From: UBA1309 sp047605645
GTDB lineage: Bacteria; Bacteroidota; Bacteroidia; Bacteroidales; Dysgonomonadaceae
DNA length: 64,000 bases
Reading direction: 5' to 3'
Assembly (NCBI GenBank): GCA_047605645.1
Contig: JASGFJ010000021.1
Span: forward strand, 1 to 64,000
Shown here: positions 17,381 to 26,959 of the stretch, one piece after another
How the letters are laid out: each line of letters begins with the position of its first letter
Position numbering within the stretch: the first letter of the stretch is position 1
The notes under the pieces: generated by a model
The model's input: the letters and a program-made list of their open reading frames with translations, nothing else
Database searches by the model: none
What the model was told of the DNA's origin: nothing
Made by a program: the position numbers and the translations under genes

Positions 17381-18613
17381 ATGAGAACTTTTTATATGTA
17401 TTCAGAAAAGTTTTTCTTAATAATCATCTCTTTGGTTATGTCTGTATCGGGAATTCTTGCCCAGACGAAAGACATAACATTCATAAACCGCTCTTCAGTC
17501 TCATTGCAAGACGTGATGGTGGAGCTTCCGGTGAGCCAGCTTAAGCTACCTGTTGGTCAATATGAAAGTATTATTGACGGACAAATCGCAGCCCCTTTGG
17601 AAATTTCAGAAGATATTCATGGGCGGCAATTTGCCCTTATCCCGGTTGCCGCAATTGCCAAAGGCGAAAAGATAAACGTGCACATCCGCCCGGGAAGCGG
17701 CATCAGATATCCGAAAAGAACCTATGCAGAACTATCCCACAAAGAAGGCCACGAATATATTCCCGGCACAAAATACGAAGGTGACTTTTTCTGGGTAAAG
17801 CCCAATCAAATGATGCTCTCCGGAAATTTCAAGAACCATTCCTATTACCTCAAGTACGAAGGGCCGGGATGGGAGAATGACAAAGTAAGTTTTCGCTTTT
17901 ATCTCGATGATAGAAATATTATTGATGTGAATGGAAAAAAAACATCTTCTATCGTATTGCCCGCAGTAGGAGTCGATAATTTTGACAGTTATCATAAAAT
18001 GGCTCTTTGGGGAATGGACAATATGAAGGTCGGAAAAGCATTGGGATTGGGGACAATAGCCAGTTGGAACGGCAACAAAACAAGGCATATCGATACGAGA
18101 GACAGCACCTACTGCGTCGTTACGAATGACGGAAAACTCCGTTCTCAAATAAAAACCATTTATTACGGATGGAACACCGGAGAGGCAAAAACCACACTGA
18201 CCTCACTCATTTCGCTGGATGCAGGAAGCCGTGCCTCGCATGTTGAGTTGAAATTAGATGAGCCGGTCATTCAATTAGCTACCGGTATTATAAAAGACCG
18301 GAAAAATGCAGAATATATCAGTCCGGAAAACATTCAAGGCGACTGGACTTACATAGCCACCTTCGGCAAACAAAGCTTGAACAACGATAATCAGGGACTG
18401 GTTGTTTTCGTCAAAAAGGCTCAGGTCGAGAAAATAACAGAAGATGAGCTCAATTATGTTGTTGTTTTCAAAGCCGGCAGCAAAAATGCAGATTACTACA
18501 TTATGCCCACATGGGAGCTGGACAGAGAGCCGGTAGTCACCAAAGATGACTTTATGAAATGCATCCATCAGGTGCTCGACAGACTAAACAACCCATTGAA
18601 AATTAAGATTTAA
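17381..18613 (+). CDS. DUF4861 domain-containing secreted protein
   Basis: 410 aa from ATG 17381, or 421 aa from 17348. The later start puts a short charged head before a clear signal peptide (KFFLIIISLVMSVSGILAQ). The body matches the DUF4861 family by the pattern of YEGPGWENDKVSFRFYLD, VDNFDSYHKMALWGMDNMKVG, and LGLGTIASWNG near the middle. Members are found in pectin and glycuronan utilisation loci; the enzymatic role is not established to my knowledge. It is placed 24 bp ahead of uxaC, so it is probably an exported protein that releases or modifies uronate-containing sugars for the operon. Confidence 0.8.
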   Translation: MRTFYMYSEKFFLIIISLVMSVSGILAQTKDITFINRSSVSLQDVMVELPVSQLKLPVGQYESIIDGQIAAPLEISEDIHGRQFALIPVAAIAKGEKINVHIRPGSGIRYPKRTYAELSHKEGHEYIPGTKYEGDFFWVKPNQMMLSGNFKNHSYYLKYEGPGWENDKVSFRFYLDDRNIIDVNGKKTSSIVLPAVGVDNFDSYHKMALWGMDNMKVGKALGLGTIASWNGNKTRHIDTRDSTYCVVTNDGKLRSQIKTIYYGWNTGEAKTTLTSLISLDAGSRASHVELKLDEPVIQLATGIIKDRKNAEYISPENIQGDWTYIATFGKQSLNNDNQGLVVFVKKAQVEKITEDELNYVVVFKAGSKNADYYIMPTWELDREPVVTKDDFMKCIHQVLDRLNNPLKIKI

Positions 18614-18637
18614 CAAACCACAAAATAGTTTCTCAAA

Positions 18638-20044
18638 ATGAAAGCATTTTTAGACAAAGATTTTATCTTAGAAACAGAAACAGCCAAAGAGCTTTATCAT
18701 GAGCATGCAGCCAAGCTGCCGATCATTGACTATCACTGCCATTTGAATCCGAAATTAGTTGCTGAAAATTATCAATTCGATAACCTGAGCGAAATTTGGT
18801 TGGCCGGCGATCATTATAAATGGCGTGCGATGCGCACAAACGGTGTAGACGAACGTTACTGCACCGGAAAAGATACCTCCGATTGGGAAAAATTTGAAAA
18901 ATGGGCCGAGACTGTTCCTTATACCATGAGAAATCCTCTGTACCATTGGACTCACCTGGAATTGAAAACAGCATTCGGGGTTGAAAAGTTATTGAATCCG
19001 GCTACGGCACGCGAAATCTTCGACTTATGCACGGAAAAACTCCGTACACCGGAATTTTCCGCACGCGGATTGATGAAACATTATAAGGTAGAAACCGTGT
19101 GTACGACCGATGATCCTGTGGATTCCCTGGAATACCACCTGGCGCTGAAGAAAGAAGGTTTTGAAATCAAAGTATTACCGACCTGGCGTCCCGACAAGGC
19201 AATGGCCGTGGAAGTGGCTGCCGATTTCAGAACATATATCGAAAAATTGTCGGAAGTTTCCGGTGTCACTATCAACAAATTCGAAGACCTCATCGCTGCT
19301 CTTCGCAACCGCCACGAATTCTTTGCCAGCGTAGGCTGCCGCTTGTCAGATCACGGCATCGAAGAATTCTATGCAGAAGATTACACACAGCGTGAAATCG
19401 ATGCTATTTTCAACAAAGTATATGGAGGAGCAGCATTATCTATTACCGAAATCATCAAATTCAAATCAGCCATGTTGGTTGAATTTGCGATTCTGGACTG
19501 GGAAAAAGGATGGACTCAACAGTTCCACTATGGCGCCATCCGCAACAACAACACCCGTTTGTTTAAACAGTTAGGCCTGGATACCGGTTTTGACTCTATC
19601 GGAGACTTTACGGTTGCTAAAAACATGGCTAAGTTTTTCGACCGTTTGGATACCAACAACAAGCTGGCAAAAACAATTATCTACAACCTGAATCCACGTG
19701 ATAATGACATGCTGGCAACCATGATTGGAAATTTCCAGGACGGTTCGGTGGCCGGTAAAATTCAGTTTGGTTCGGGATGGTGGTTCCTGGATCAGAAAAC
19801 AGGGATGGAAGCGCAGATGAACTCCTTGTCAAACCTTGGTTTATTGAGCCGCTTCGTTGGAATGTTGACCGACTCCCGGAGTTTTCTGTCTTATCCGCGT
19901 CACGAATATTTCCGCCGCATTCTTTGCAACCTCATTGGGAATGACGTAGAAAAAGGATTGTTACCGGCTTCCGAATTACCCTTCTTAGGCCAATTGGTGG
20001 AAAATGTTTCCTACAATAATGCAAATAATTTCTTTAAGTTTTAA
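18638..20044 (+). CDS. uxaC: Uronate isomerase UxaC
   Basis: 468 aa, the normal length. It interconverts D-glucuronate and D-fructuronate, or D-galacturonate and D-tagaturonate. Motifs of this amidohydrolase-superfamily enzyme include IIDYHCHLNPK near residue 29 (metal HxH), VCTTDDPVDSLEYH near 155, VLPTWRPDKAM near 180, SDHGIEEFY near 237, and GSGWWFLDQKTGMEAQM near 378. It is the first catabolic enzyme in the operon, followed by transporter, reductase and dehydratase. Confidence 0.96.
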   Translation: MKAFLDKDFILETETAKELYHEHAAKLPIIDYHCHLNPKLVAENYQFDNLSEIWLAGDHYKWRAMRTNGVDERYCTGKDTSDWEKFEKWAETVPYTMRNPLYHWTHLELKTAFGVEKLLNPATAREIFDLCTEKLRTPEFSARGLMKHYKVETVCTTDDPVDSLEYHLALKKEGFEIKVLPTWRPDKAMAVEVAADFRTYIEKLSEVSGVTINKFEDLIAALRNRHEFFASVGCRLSDHGIEEFYAEDYTQREIDAIFNKVYGGAALSITEIIKFKSAMLVEFAILDWEKGWTQQFHYGAIRNNNTRLFKQLGLDTGFDSIGDFTVAKNMAKFFDRLDTNNKLAKTIIYNLNPRDNDMLATMIGNFQDGSVAGKIQFGSGWWFLDQKTGMEAQMNSLSNLGLLSRFVGMLTDSRSFLSYPRHEYFRRILCNLIGNDVEKGLLPASELPFLGQLVENVSYNNANNFFKF

Positions 20045-20148
20045 CCGAAAAGAAAAGATAATAGCAATAATCTCCTCCTGTACTGTCGCTTATAAGTAAG
20101 AGAAGATGTTAATCGAAAATCACAATTTAACCACGAAGCATTTTTCTG

Positions 20149-21636
20149 ATGCTGAGTTTATTGAAAAAAATGAATATGAATAACAACCTACATTCATCTA
20201 CCGGAAAGATGACAAATTACAGATGGACAATCTGTGTTATGCTGTTTTTCGCCACAACCATAAATTATCTGGACAGACAGGTGCTTTCTCTGACATGGAA
20301 AGATTTTATTGCTCCGGAGTTTCATTGGACAAATAATGATTACGGAACCATTACCGCATTATTCTCTATTTTTTATGCCATCAGTATGTTGTTTGCCGGT
20401 CGGTTTGTCGATTGGATGGACACTAAAAAAGGATTCCTATGGGCGATAGGTATCTGGTCGGTGGGAGCTGTGTTACATGCTTTTTGCGGAATTGCAACTT
20501 CCGGAATCGTAACGGGAGAATGGCTGGTTGGCTTTGAAGGAGCAAAAAATGCTCTTCATGGCGTTCAGGATGCTTCATTATTAGTGAGCGTTAGTGTCAC
20601 GTTATTTATCTTTGCGCGTCTGGTACTTGCTGTGGGAGAGGCCGGAAACTTTCCTGCCGCCATCAAGGCTACTGCGGAATATTTCCCAAAGAAGGATCGA
20701 GCTTTCTCAACAAGTATTTTCAATGCCGGCGCAACAGTAGGCGCCCTTGCCGCACCTCTGTGTATACCTGTTATTGCAAAATTCTGGGGATGGGAAATGT
20801 CGTTCGTTATCATTGGTGCACTAGGCTTTGTCTGGATGGGCTTTTGGGTATTCGTATATAAAAAACCGGAGACCAACCCAAGAGTGAATGCCGCTGAATT
20901 GGAATACATTCAACAAGATAAATACGAAGGAAAAACGACAACTACACCCGTTGAGGAAGACAAAAAAGTCTCATTTCTCAAATGCTTTAAATACAAACAA
21001 ACCTGGTCATTCATCTTGGGTAAGTTCATGACCGATGGTGTATGGTGGTTCTACTTGTTCTGGACACCGGCTTATTTAAGTTCAGTATACAATATCAAAT
21101 CTTCAGATGGAGAGGGTCAATTAGCAATATTCGTACTCTACGCCATAACATTGCTTTCGATTATCGGAGGCTGGCTTCCCTCCTACTTCGTGGATAAGAA
21201 AAAAATGAATCCATACGCGGGGCGCATGAAAGCGATGTTGATATTTGCATTTTTCCCATTGTTAGCACTATTTGCTCAACCTTTGGGTCACTACAGCTAT
21301 TGGTTTCCGATCGTTATTATTGGTATTGCAGGAGCAGCCCATCAGGCTTGGTCGGCAAATATATTCTCCACAGTGGGAGATATGTTCCCCCAAAAAGCAA
21401 TCGCTACGGTTACAGGCATTGGAGGCATGGCTGGCGGAGTCAGTTCTTTCCTTATCAATAAAAGCTCCGGTAAGCTTTTCGACTATGCCGGAAATACGAA
21501 TATGTCATTCTTGGGATTCCATGGTGAAGAAGCCGGATATTTCATCATCTTCTCAATCTGCGCTGTTGCTTATCTTATCGGATGGGCGATAATGAAAGCT
21601 CTGGTTCCTAAATATTCACCTATTACAGACTTATAA
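20149..21636 (+). CDS. exuT: MFS transporter, hexuronate (ExuT-like) anion:cation symporter
   Basis: 495 aa with about 12 membrane helices. The entry helix has TTINYLDRQVLSL, and the cytoplasmic signatures FAGRFVDWMDTKKG and VGEAGNFPAAIKATAEYFPKKDRA are typical of the ACS family to which ExuT belongs. Alternative ATGs at 20170 and 20176 are possible; the conserved part begins near residue 22. The position between uxaC and uxaB supports uptake of galacturonate, glucuronate or a short uronide. Confidence 0.88.
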   Translation: MLSLLKKMNMNNNLHSSTGKMTNYRWTICVMLFFATTINYLDRQVLSLTWKDFIAPEFHWTNNDYGTITALFSIFYAISMLFAGRFVDWMDTKKGFLWAIGIWSVGAVLHAFCGIATSGIVTGEWLVGFEGAKNALHGVQDASLLVSVSVTLFIFARLVLAVGEAGNFPAAIKATAEYFPKKDRAFSTSIFNAGATVGALAAPLCIPVIAKFWGWEMSFVIIGALGFVWMGFWVFVYKKPETNPRVNAAELEYIQQDKYEGKTTTTPVEEDKKVSFLKCFKYKQTWSFILGKFMTDGVWWFYLFWTPAYLSSVYNIKSSDGEGQLAIFVLYAITLLSIIGGWLPSYFVDKKKMNPYAGRMKAMLIFAFFPLLALFAQPLGHYSYWFPIVIIGIAGAAHQAWSANIFSTVGDMFPQKAIATVTGIGGMAGGVSSFLINKSSGKLFDYAGNTNMSFLGFHGEEAGYFIIFSICAVAYLIGWAIMKALVPKYSPITDL

Positions 21637-21674
21637 TTCGAATCTAATTACATTATTATATTATCATAGAGAAA

Positions 21675-23117
21675 ATGAAAAAACTGAATAAAACGACTGT
21701 AAACAAACCGGAATTACCCGTCAAAATACTCCAATTTGGAGAAGGAAACTTTCTTCGTGCTTTCGTAGATTGGATGATACACAAAGCCAATGAAAAAGGA
21801 GTATTGAATCACGGCATCGTAGCCATCCAACCCATTGCCGGAGGAAATGCCATCGCGGATATTTTTCATCAACAGGACTGCTTATACCATGTCTATCTGG
21901 AAGGAATCAAAGACAAACAGCCGGTGAAAGAAGTAACGCAGGTGAAAAGCCTCAACAACCTGCTGAATCCATATTCACAATATGCGGAATATGAAAAATT
22001 ATTTCTGAGCGAAGAACTCGAAATGATCATCTCGAATACGACGGAAGCCGGTATCCGTTTTGAGGAGGGAGACGATTTGCAGGCACAACCACCCAAATCA
22101 TTCCCGGCAAAAATGACAGCATTGCTCTATAAGCGTTTCCATAAATTCAACGGTGCCCCAGATAAAGGATTGTTGATTATTTGCTGTGAACTCATCGAAG
22201 ACAATGGCTCTACGCTGCGCGAATATGTCCTGCGACATGCCGAGAATAACAACCTGGAACCTGCGTTTATCGAATGGGTAAAAACCGCTAATCATTTTTA
22301 TGACACACTGGTGGATCGCATCGTACCGGGATTTCCGAAAGAAAATATCCATGAAATTCAGCAAGAAATCGGTTTCGAGGACAATCTGGTGGTGAAAGGT
22401 GAATATTTCCATGTATGGGCCATCGGCGGCGACGCACGTATCAAAGATAAATTACCTCTGGACAAAGCAGGACTAAATGTTCTGTTTATGGATGACATCC
22501 GTCCTTTCCGGGCAAAAAAAGTACGAATCCTCAACGGATCGCATACAGCGATGGTGCCGGTAGCTTTGCAACTGGGATGCGAAACGGTTATGGATGCTTT
22601 TAATACTCCGGAAGTAGAAACATACATCAACAGGATGGTAGCCGAAGAGGTATTGCCGATGATTCCCGGCGAGACAGAAGAACTTCAGGCATTTGCCGCA
22701 AAAATACTCGAACGTTTCTACAACCCATATCTAAAACATTATCTGAAAGATATCTCCCTGAATTCTATATCCAAATGGGAAACAAGAGACTTTCCGACCG
22801 TATATGACAACGCCAAAAAAGGAGATAAACTGGCTAAATTGACAATTTTCTCGTTTGCTGCCTTGTTGGTATTATATTCCGGAAAATCGGAAGCCACCAG
22901 CTTTGTACCGCATGATACTCAGGAATTCGTAGATTTTATTCAGTCTTCTTTTGATGCAAACAACCTCGAAGCCTGGGTGAAAGGTATTATTGAAAATAAA
23001 TCCATCTGGAAAGAAGATTTATCTCAGGTAAATGGTTTTACAGCAGAAGTTGTTAAAGACATCGAACTGATTCTGAACAAAGGAATGAAATCTGCGTTAC
23101 AGACTATTCTAGGCTAA
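21675..23117 (+). CDS. uxaB: Tagaturonate reductase (altronate oxidoreductase) UxaB
   Basis: 480 aa mannitol-dehydrogenase superfamily enzyme that reduces tagaturonate to altronate with NADH. The N-terminal ILQFGEGNFLRAFVDWMI is the dinucleotide-binding entry. The C-terminal catalytic domain shows KVRILNGSHTAMVPVALQLG near residue 280, with the conserved Lys and Asn. Because uxaA follows and uxuA/uxuB are absent, the operon channels galacturonate through the tagaturonate-altronate branch. Confidence 0.95.
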   Translation: MKKLNKTTVNKPELPVKILQFGEGNFLRAFVDWMIHKANEKGVLNHGIVAIQPIAGGNAIADIFHQQDCLYHVYLEGIKDKQPVKEVTQVKSLNNLLNPYSQYAEYEKLFLSEELEMIISNTTEAGIRFEEGDDLQAQPPKSFPAKMTALLYKRFHKFNGAPDKGLLIICCELIEDNGSTLREYVLRHAENNNLEPAFIEWVKTANHFYDTLVDRIVPGFPKENIHEIQQEIGFEDNLVVKGEYFHVWAIGGDARIKDKLPLDKAGLNVLFMDDIRPFRAKKVRILNGSHTAMVPVALQLGCETVMDAFNTPEVETYINRMVAEEVLPMIPGETEELQAFAAKILERFYNPYLKHYLKDISLNSISKWETRDFPTVYDNAKKGDKLAKLTIFSFAALLVLYSGKSEATSFVPHDTQEFVDFIQSSFDANNLEAWVKGIIENKSIWKEDLSQVNGFTAEVVKDIELILNKGMKSALQTILG

Positions 23118-23164
23118 TTGAAGCTTCCCTATAAAAGTTTTGATTTTCATAAAAAAGAATCTAC

Positions 23165-24652
23165 ATGAGTAAATATTTTAAAATAAACCCAAAGGATAAC
23201 GTAGCTGTGGCTCTTGAAAAATTAGAGCCCGGAGATGTCATCAGAGTGGATGAGAAAGAGATAAGCATCCAGACCCCGATAGAGACAGGTCATAAATTTG
23301 CCCTTGTGGATCTTGCTGTGGACGATCATGTTATTAAATACGGTTATCCCATCGGACATGCCACCCAGGAAATAAAAACAGGAGAACATGTACATACGCA
23401 GAATACCAAAACGAATCTGCACGACAACCTGCAATACAGTTATGCACCGGTGCATCCGACTTTGGAAATTGCAAAAAGCGATTTGACGGTCAATGGATAT
23501 CTGCGCGCCGATGGAAATATGGGAATTCGCAACGAGTTGTGGATTATCCCCACCGTAGGCTGCGTAAATGGTCAGGCTCAGGCCATTATCAACCGAATCA
23601 AATCAGAACTGGATGTCTCACATATTGATGACATACGTGTTTATACTCACAACTATGGTTGTTCGCAGCTGGGAGATGATCATGAAAATACGAAGAAAGC
23701 ACTTGCTGCCATGACTCACCACCCAAATGCAGGAGGTATTCTGGTAATGAGTCTGGGATGTGAAAACAACCAGCAATCGGCTTTCAAAGAAGCGATGGGT
23801 ACATGGGATGCGGAACGTGTGCGCTTTCTCATATCGCAGGAGGTGGAAGATGAAGTGGAAACCGGCTTCCAGCTAATGCAAGAACTCGTAGAGCGTATGC
23901 GTCAAGACAAACGAGAACCTCTTCCGCTTTCGAAATTGAAGATAGGACTCAAATGTGGCGGTAGCGACGGATTCTCAGGCATTACGGCCAATCCGTTGGT
24001 CGGACAATTTTCCGACTGGTTGATTGCACAGGGAGGAACAACTATTCTAACCGAGGTCCCTGAAATGTTTGGAGCGGAAACCATCTTAATGAACCGGGCC
24101 AAAAATGAAAAAGTATTTAAAGATACGGTCTCACTTATTAATAATTTTAAAAATTATTTCCGAAAATACGAACAACCGATATACGAAAACCCGTCTCCGG
24201 GCAATAAAGCAGGAGGAATTACAACTCTTGAAGACAAATCATTAGGCTGTACCCAAAAAGGTGGACATGCAGAAGTAGTGGCCGTCCTGGACTATGCAGA
24301 CCCCGCAACAGAGCATGGACTCAACCTCCTAAATGCACCCGGAAATGACTTGGTTGCCGCATCAGCACTAGCAATGTCGGGCTGTCAATTGGTATTATTT
24401 ACAACAGGACGTGGAACTCCTTTTGGATCTTTTGTTCCGACGATGAAGATTTCAACCAACTCACGATTATTCAATTTTAAGAACAATTGGATAGATTTTA
24501 ATGCCGGAAAACTTTTAGAAGGCAATAGTATGCAGTTAGTTTTAAATGAATTTATTAACTTTATCGTCGAAACGGCGGAAGGTCACAAACTGAAACACGA
24601 AATTACCGGTTTCAAGGAATTGGCAATTTTTAAATCAGGGGTGACTCTCTAA
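23165..24652 (+). CDS. uxaA: Altronate dehydratase UxaA
   Basis: 495 aa. It converts D-altronate to 2-keto-3-deoxygluconate. The N-terminal SAF domain (about 1-90, with YGYPIGHATQEIKTGEHVHTQN) is followed by the galactarate/altronate dehydratase catalytic part, with GNMGIRNELWIIPTVGCVNG near residue 113, the Cys in YGCSQLGDDHENT near 164, LGCENNQ near 198, and LKCGGSDGFSGITANP near 262. It is the last gene of the operon. The kinase and aldolase that finish the pathway (kdgK, kdgA) are not in the window. Confidence 0.96.
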   Translation: MSKYFKINPKDNVAVALEKLEPGDVIRVDEKEISIQTPIETGHKFALVDLAVDDHVIKYGYPIGHATQEIKTGEHVHTQNTKTNLHDNLQYSYAPVHPTLEIAKSDLTVNGYLRADGNMGIRNELWIIPTVGCVNGQAQAIINRIKSELDVSHIDDIRVYTHNYGCSQLGDDHENTKKALAAMTHHPNAGGILVMSLGCENNQQSAFKEAMGTWDAERVRFLISQEVEDEVETGFQLMQELVERMRQDKREPLPLSKLKIGLKCGGSDGFSGITANPLVGQFSDWLIAQGGTTILTEVPEMFGAETILMNRAKNEKVFKDTVSLINNFKNYFRKYEQPIYENPSPGNKAGGITTLEDKSLGCTQKGGHAEVVAVLDYADPATEHGLNLLNAPGNDLVAASALAMSGCQLVLFTTGRGTPFGSFVPTMKISTNSRLFNFKNNWIDFNAGKLLEGNSMQLVLNEFINFIVETAEGHKLKHEITGFKELAIFKSGVTL

Positions 24653-24698
24653 CATTTCGAACCTTTTCTCATAGAGATATTTATATTGGTGATTTTGG

Positions 24699-24733
24699 GT
24701 CGGGGTTGTTGTGAAAACAATCCCGACTTTGTT
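24699..24733 (+). terminator. Rho-independent terminator of the hexuronate operon
   Basis: A 12-bp stem (24699-24710 with 24717-24727, one G-U pair and a short loop) is followed by TTTGTTTT, about 50 bp after uxaA. Confidence 0.85.
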
Positions 24734-25279
24734 TTATCCACAATAAGAAAGAATAAAGAAAGCCAAAATGAAACGAACAAAGTCCTCCCGAAAGAACAGA
24801 TCTGCCGGATAAGCAGCAGATGACATATAGTTCATTGCGTAACACACCGCCCTGGAAGTCCGCACGAGCTTTTAGAACACATATCCATACTTCATTATAA
24901 AAACATTGAGCAGGTTGATCTGGATTTGTCTCCGAAGATTAATGATTTCCTCGGGAAAAATGCGGGGGAATGCTGATAAAGTATTTCGTTCGCAATTGAA
25001 AATCAGCGAAGGCTAAATCACGAACCTCCCGAAGGGGCTTATCTCGAACAGTAGCCAGAACATAGTCAGTAGCCTATACCCAACGAAGGCTGTAACATAT
25101 CAACTGTCTTTTTGCAATATTTCTTGTTATTCTGTGAAGCGCCTACGGCGTATGTGTTTCTAATTAATGTCTTGTTGCTATTGATATGTTTCCCCTACGG
25201 GAATATCATTCCAAGCTGATATTTCACCTTCTACAGCCCGGAAATCCCCAAGCGGGAGAGTTCCTTTTTTAGTCATAAA
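24734..25279. other. Gene-poor stretch with short CCTACGG hairpins
   Basis: No frame here encodes a recognisable protein. Two short inverted repeats share the core CCTACGG: CGCCTACGGCG at about 25140-25151 and CCCCTACGGG at about 25193-25202. Short elements with a central CTACGG are common in Bacteroidota intergenic DNA, and these may be copies of such a family. Copy number cannot be judged from one window. Confidence 0.4.
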
Positions 25280-25411
25280 ACTTTTTTCCTTCAGGGAGCA
25301 ACTTTTTTTACACTAGGGAGGAACTTTTTTTGCATCAGGGAGCAATAATATTTCCTTCAGGGAGGAATTTTTTTTCCATTAGGGAGCAATACTATTTTCT
25401 CCCTAGAGGAA
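25280..25411. repeat. Tandem repeat, six units of 22 bp with an alternating base
   Basis: Units begin at 25280, 25302, 25324, 25346, 25368 and 25390, each exactly 22 bp. The consensus is a T-rich tract followed by AGGGAGcAA or AGGGAGgAA. The variable base alternates strictly C, G, C, G, C, G along the array, implying a 44-bp higher-order unit. The last unit is the most diverged. There are no spacers, so this is not CRISPR. The T tracts recur about every two helical turns, which could give intrinsic curvature. Confidence 0.85.
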
Positions 25412-26136
25412 TCTGCGAAGCAGGTTCAAGCAGGGAATACTTCCAAATTTAGCGTCAACGATAGTGTTCGTTCAAGCACCTGATAGCCGCCGGAACCGCT
25501 TACCGTCCTTTCTGCAAGTTGATTCTAATGAATGAAGACCTTGAAAGAGTAAATAAGTCCGGCGTTCTGTAGTATTGAATTCCGGTACAAAAACACGCAG
25601 TAGGCAGCGCTACCTGATAGTACAGAGATAAACACTCGTCTTTTCTTTTTCGACATCAATTCCGGATTGAATGCTGCATAAAAAAATGCGGTCTCCCTCT
25701 CTATTTTGTTTTTACCCGAGAAAGGCCGTACAAAAGCAATTTCAGGTTTGATAGATGGTTCCGCAAAACTGCATGCTTTGCACGACAGCACAATTTCATC
25801 TTACATCATGCCGGCTGTATCGAAAGAATATGACGTCAAAGAGGCTTGAAAAGAGCAAGAAGCAAACAAAGTTGCACAGAAACAGCTTTTCAGAAAAGTT
25901 TTTTCCGGTAGGTATCCTTGGTGATGGCAATTACCGGCTTTTCGGAAAACAAAATCGCTGTTGAATGATGCTTGTCATCAGAGTAGCCCTCCTCTCTTCA
26001 GAAGGACTTTCTCTTTTCACTGATAAATGAAGCCCCTAAAAATGCAAAACCAACCTCTATCAACAGAAAGCAGACAAAGATTGGTTAATATAAAAAGATA
26101 AAATACAAACAGAAGAAGTAACGAAGGAGGTAGAAT
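25412..26136. other. Gene-poor stretch right of the tandem repeat
   Basis: A short minus-strand open frame (25525-25791) and a plus-strand one (25755-25964) occur, but neither resembles a known family and they overlap one another. They may be decayed coding sequence. I see no RNA gene or mobile element. Confidence 0.45.
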
Positions 26137-26496
26137 CTATTTTTTCAGATTCTCTTCCTCTTCCTGTTTCAGCGTCCGGGGAATCATAAATGCCGGATAA
26201 AGAGTCAGGATGGCGCCTATCAGCAGACAAATCACCCAATAGTTGAGATTGAAATACATAAAGATTGCCGATGAGATCATAAACAGACCGCCTAAAACCT
26301 GCATATTGGTCAGTCTTTTTCCTCTCACATGTTTACCGGGATACCGATTAAAAAGTGTTGTTATCGTAACCCCCAAAGCTCCCACTCCCAATGCAACGGA
26401 AGATATTTTGAAACGTTCAGGCGAATAGAATACAGCTGAAAGGATCACAATAAAGGCTGAAAGCTGGTATAAATATGTTTTTATTTTGTCCGACAT
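26137..26496 (-). CDS. Small conserved-type membrane protein, function unknown
   Basis: 119 aa. I do not recognise the family. It has about four hydrophobic segments (roughly residues 10-25, 32-48, 66-82 and 85-103) and a charged C-terminal tail rich in Glu and Lys. A basic loop (NRYPGKHVRGKRLTN) lies between helices 2 and 3. It starts 17 bp after the stop of the FtsB/DivIC-like gene on the same strand, so the two are probably co-transcribed. Confidence 0.7.
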   Translation of the reverse strand: MSDKIKTYLYQLSAFIVILSAVFYSPERFKISSVALGVGALGVTITTLFNRYPGKHVRGKRLTNMQVLGGLFMISSAIFMYFNLNYWVICLLIGAILTLYPAFMIPRTLKQEEEENLKK

Positions 26497-26513
26497 GTAA
26501 TTTGATTTCTTTT

Positions 26514-26822
26514 TTATTCAACGATGAAAATATCCTCATCGGGCTTTTTCATATAATAATTCTCCCGGGCAAATTTTTCAATATTATCATTGCTCGAGTT
26601 CAATTCCATCAGTTTCTCCCTGCTTTTCACTGTTTCGCCGTGGTAATATTCAATCTGCTTCTGCAAATCGTTTATTTCCATCACATTGCTGAACCGGTTG
26701 ATAAGACTGCTGTCTCCAAAAAGAAATGCGATCACAAAAAGGATGATAATGGCAGCTACCTGAACTTTTGAAAATCTCGCCAGGACAAGACTCTTCCATT
26801 TGCTTAACGTGCTCTTTATCAT
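26514..26822 (-). CDS. Septum formation initiator family protein (FtsB/DivIC-like)
   Basis: 102 aa with the classical layout: a short basic cytoplasmic head, one membrane helix (about residues 21-38, VQVAAIIILFVIAFLFG), a coiled coil of about 40 residues (VMEINDLQKQIEYYHGET onward), and a C-terminal ENYYMKKPDEDIFIVE block typical of FtsB/DivIC. It would act with FtsL and FtsQ at the division septum. A -7 element lies 36 bp upstream, and xerD is transcribed divergently. Confidence 0.9.
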   Translation of the reverse strand: MIKSTLSKWKSLVLARFSKVQVAAIIILFVIAFLFGDSSLINRFSNVMEINDLQKQIEYYHGETVKSREKLMELNSSNDNIEKFARENYYMKKPDEDIFIVE

Positions 26823-26857
26823 TGTTTACGAATTTAAATTTTAGAATTGAATGGATA

Positions 26858-26865
26858 CAAATATA
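26858..26865 (-). promoter_or_regulatory. -7 promoter element of the ftsB-like gene
   Basis: The minus strand reads TATATTTG, 35 bp ahead of the ATG at 26822. Confidence 0.5.
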
Positions 26866-26926
26866 AGAACAATCAGCGAGTTTTTGATATGGAATTTTCA
26901 AAATCGTCTCCTTTGTTAAAAAAAAG

Positions 26927-26934
26927 TATCTTTG
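26927..26934 (+). promoter_or_regulatory. -7 promoter element of xerD
   Basis: TATCTTTG matches TAnnTTTG, 25 bp ahead of the ATG at 26960, giving a leader of about 20 nt. Confidence 0.55.
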
Positions 26935-26959
26935 TACAGACTTTTAGTGAGAAGACAAA

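Noticed and set aside
25280..25411. CRISPR array
   Set aside because: The 22-bp units are contiguous with no spacers, and no cas genes are nearby.
25525..25791. 88-codon minus-strand frame
   Set aside because: No recognisable domain and overlapped by another equally weak frame; possible remnant but not supportable as a gene.
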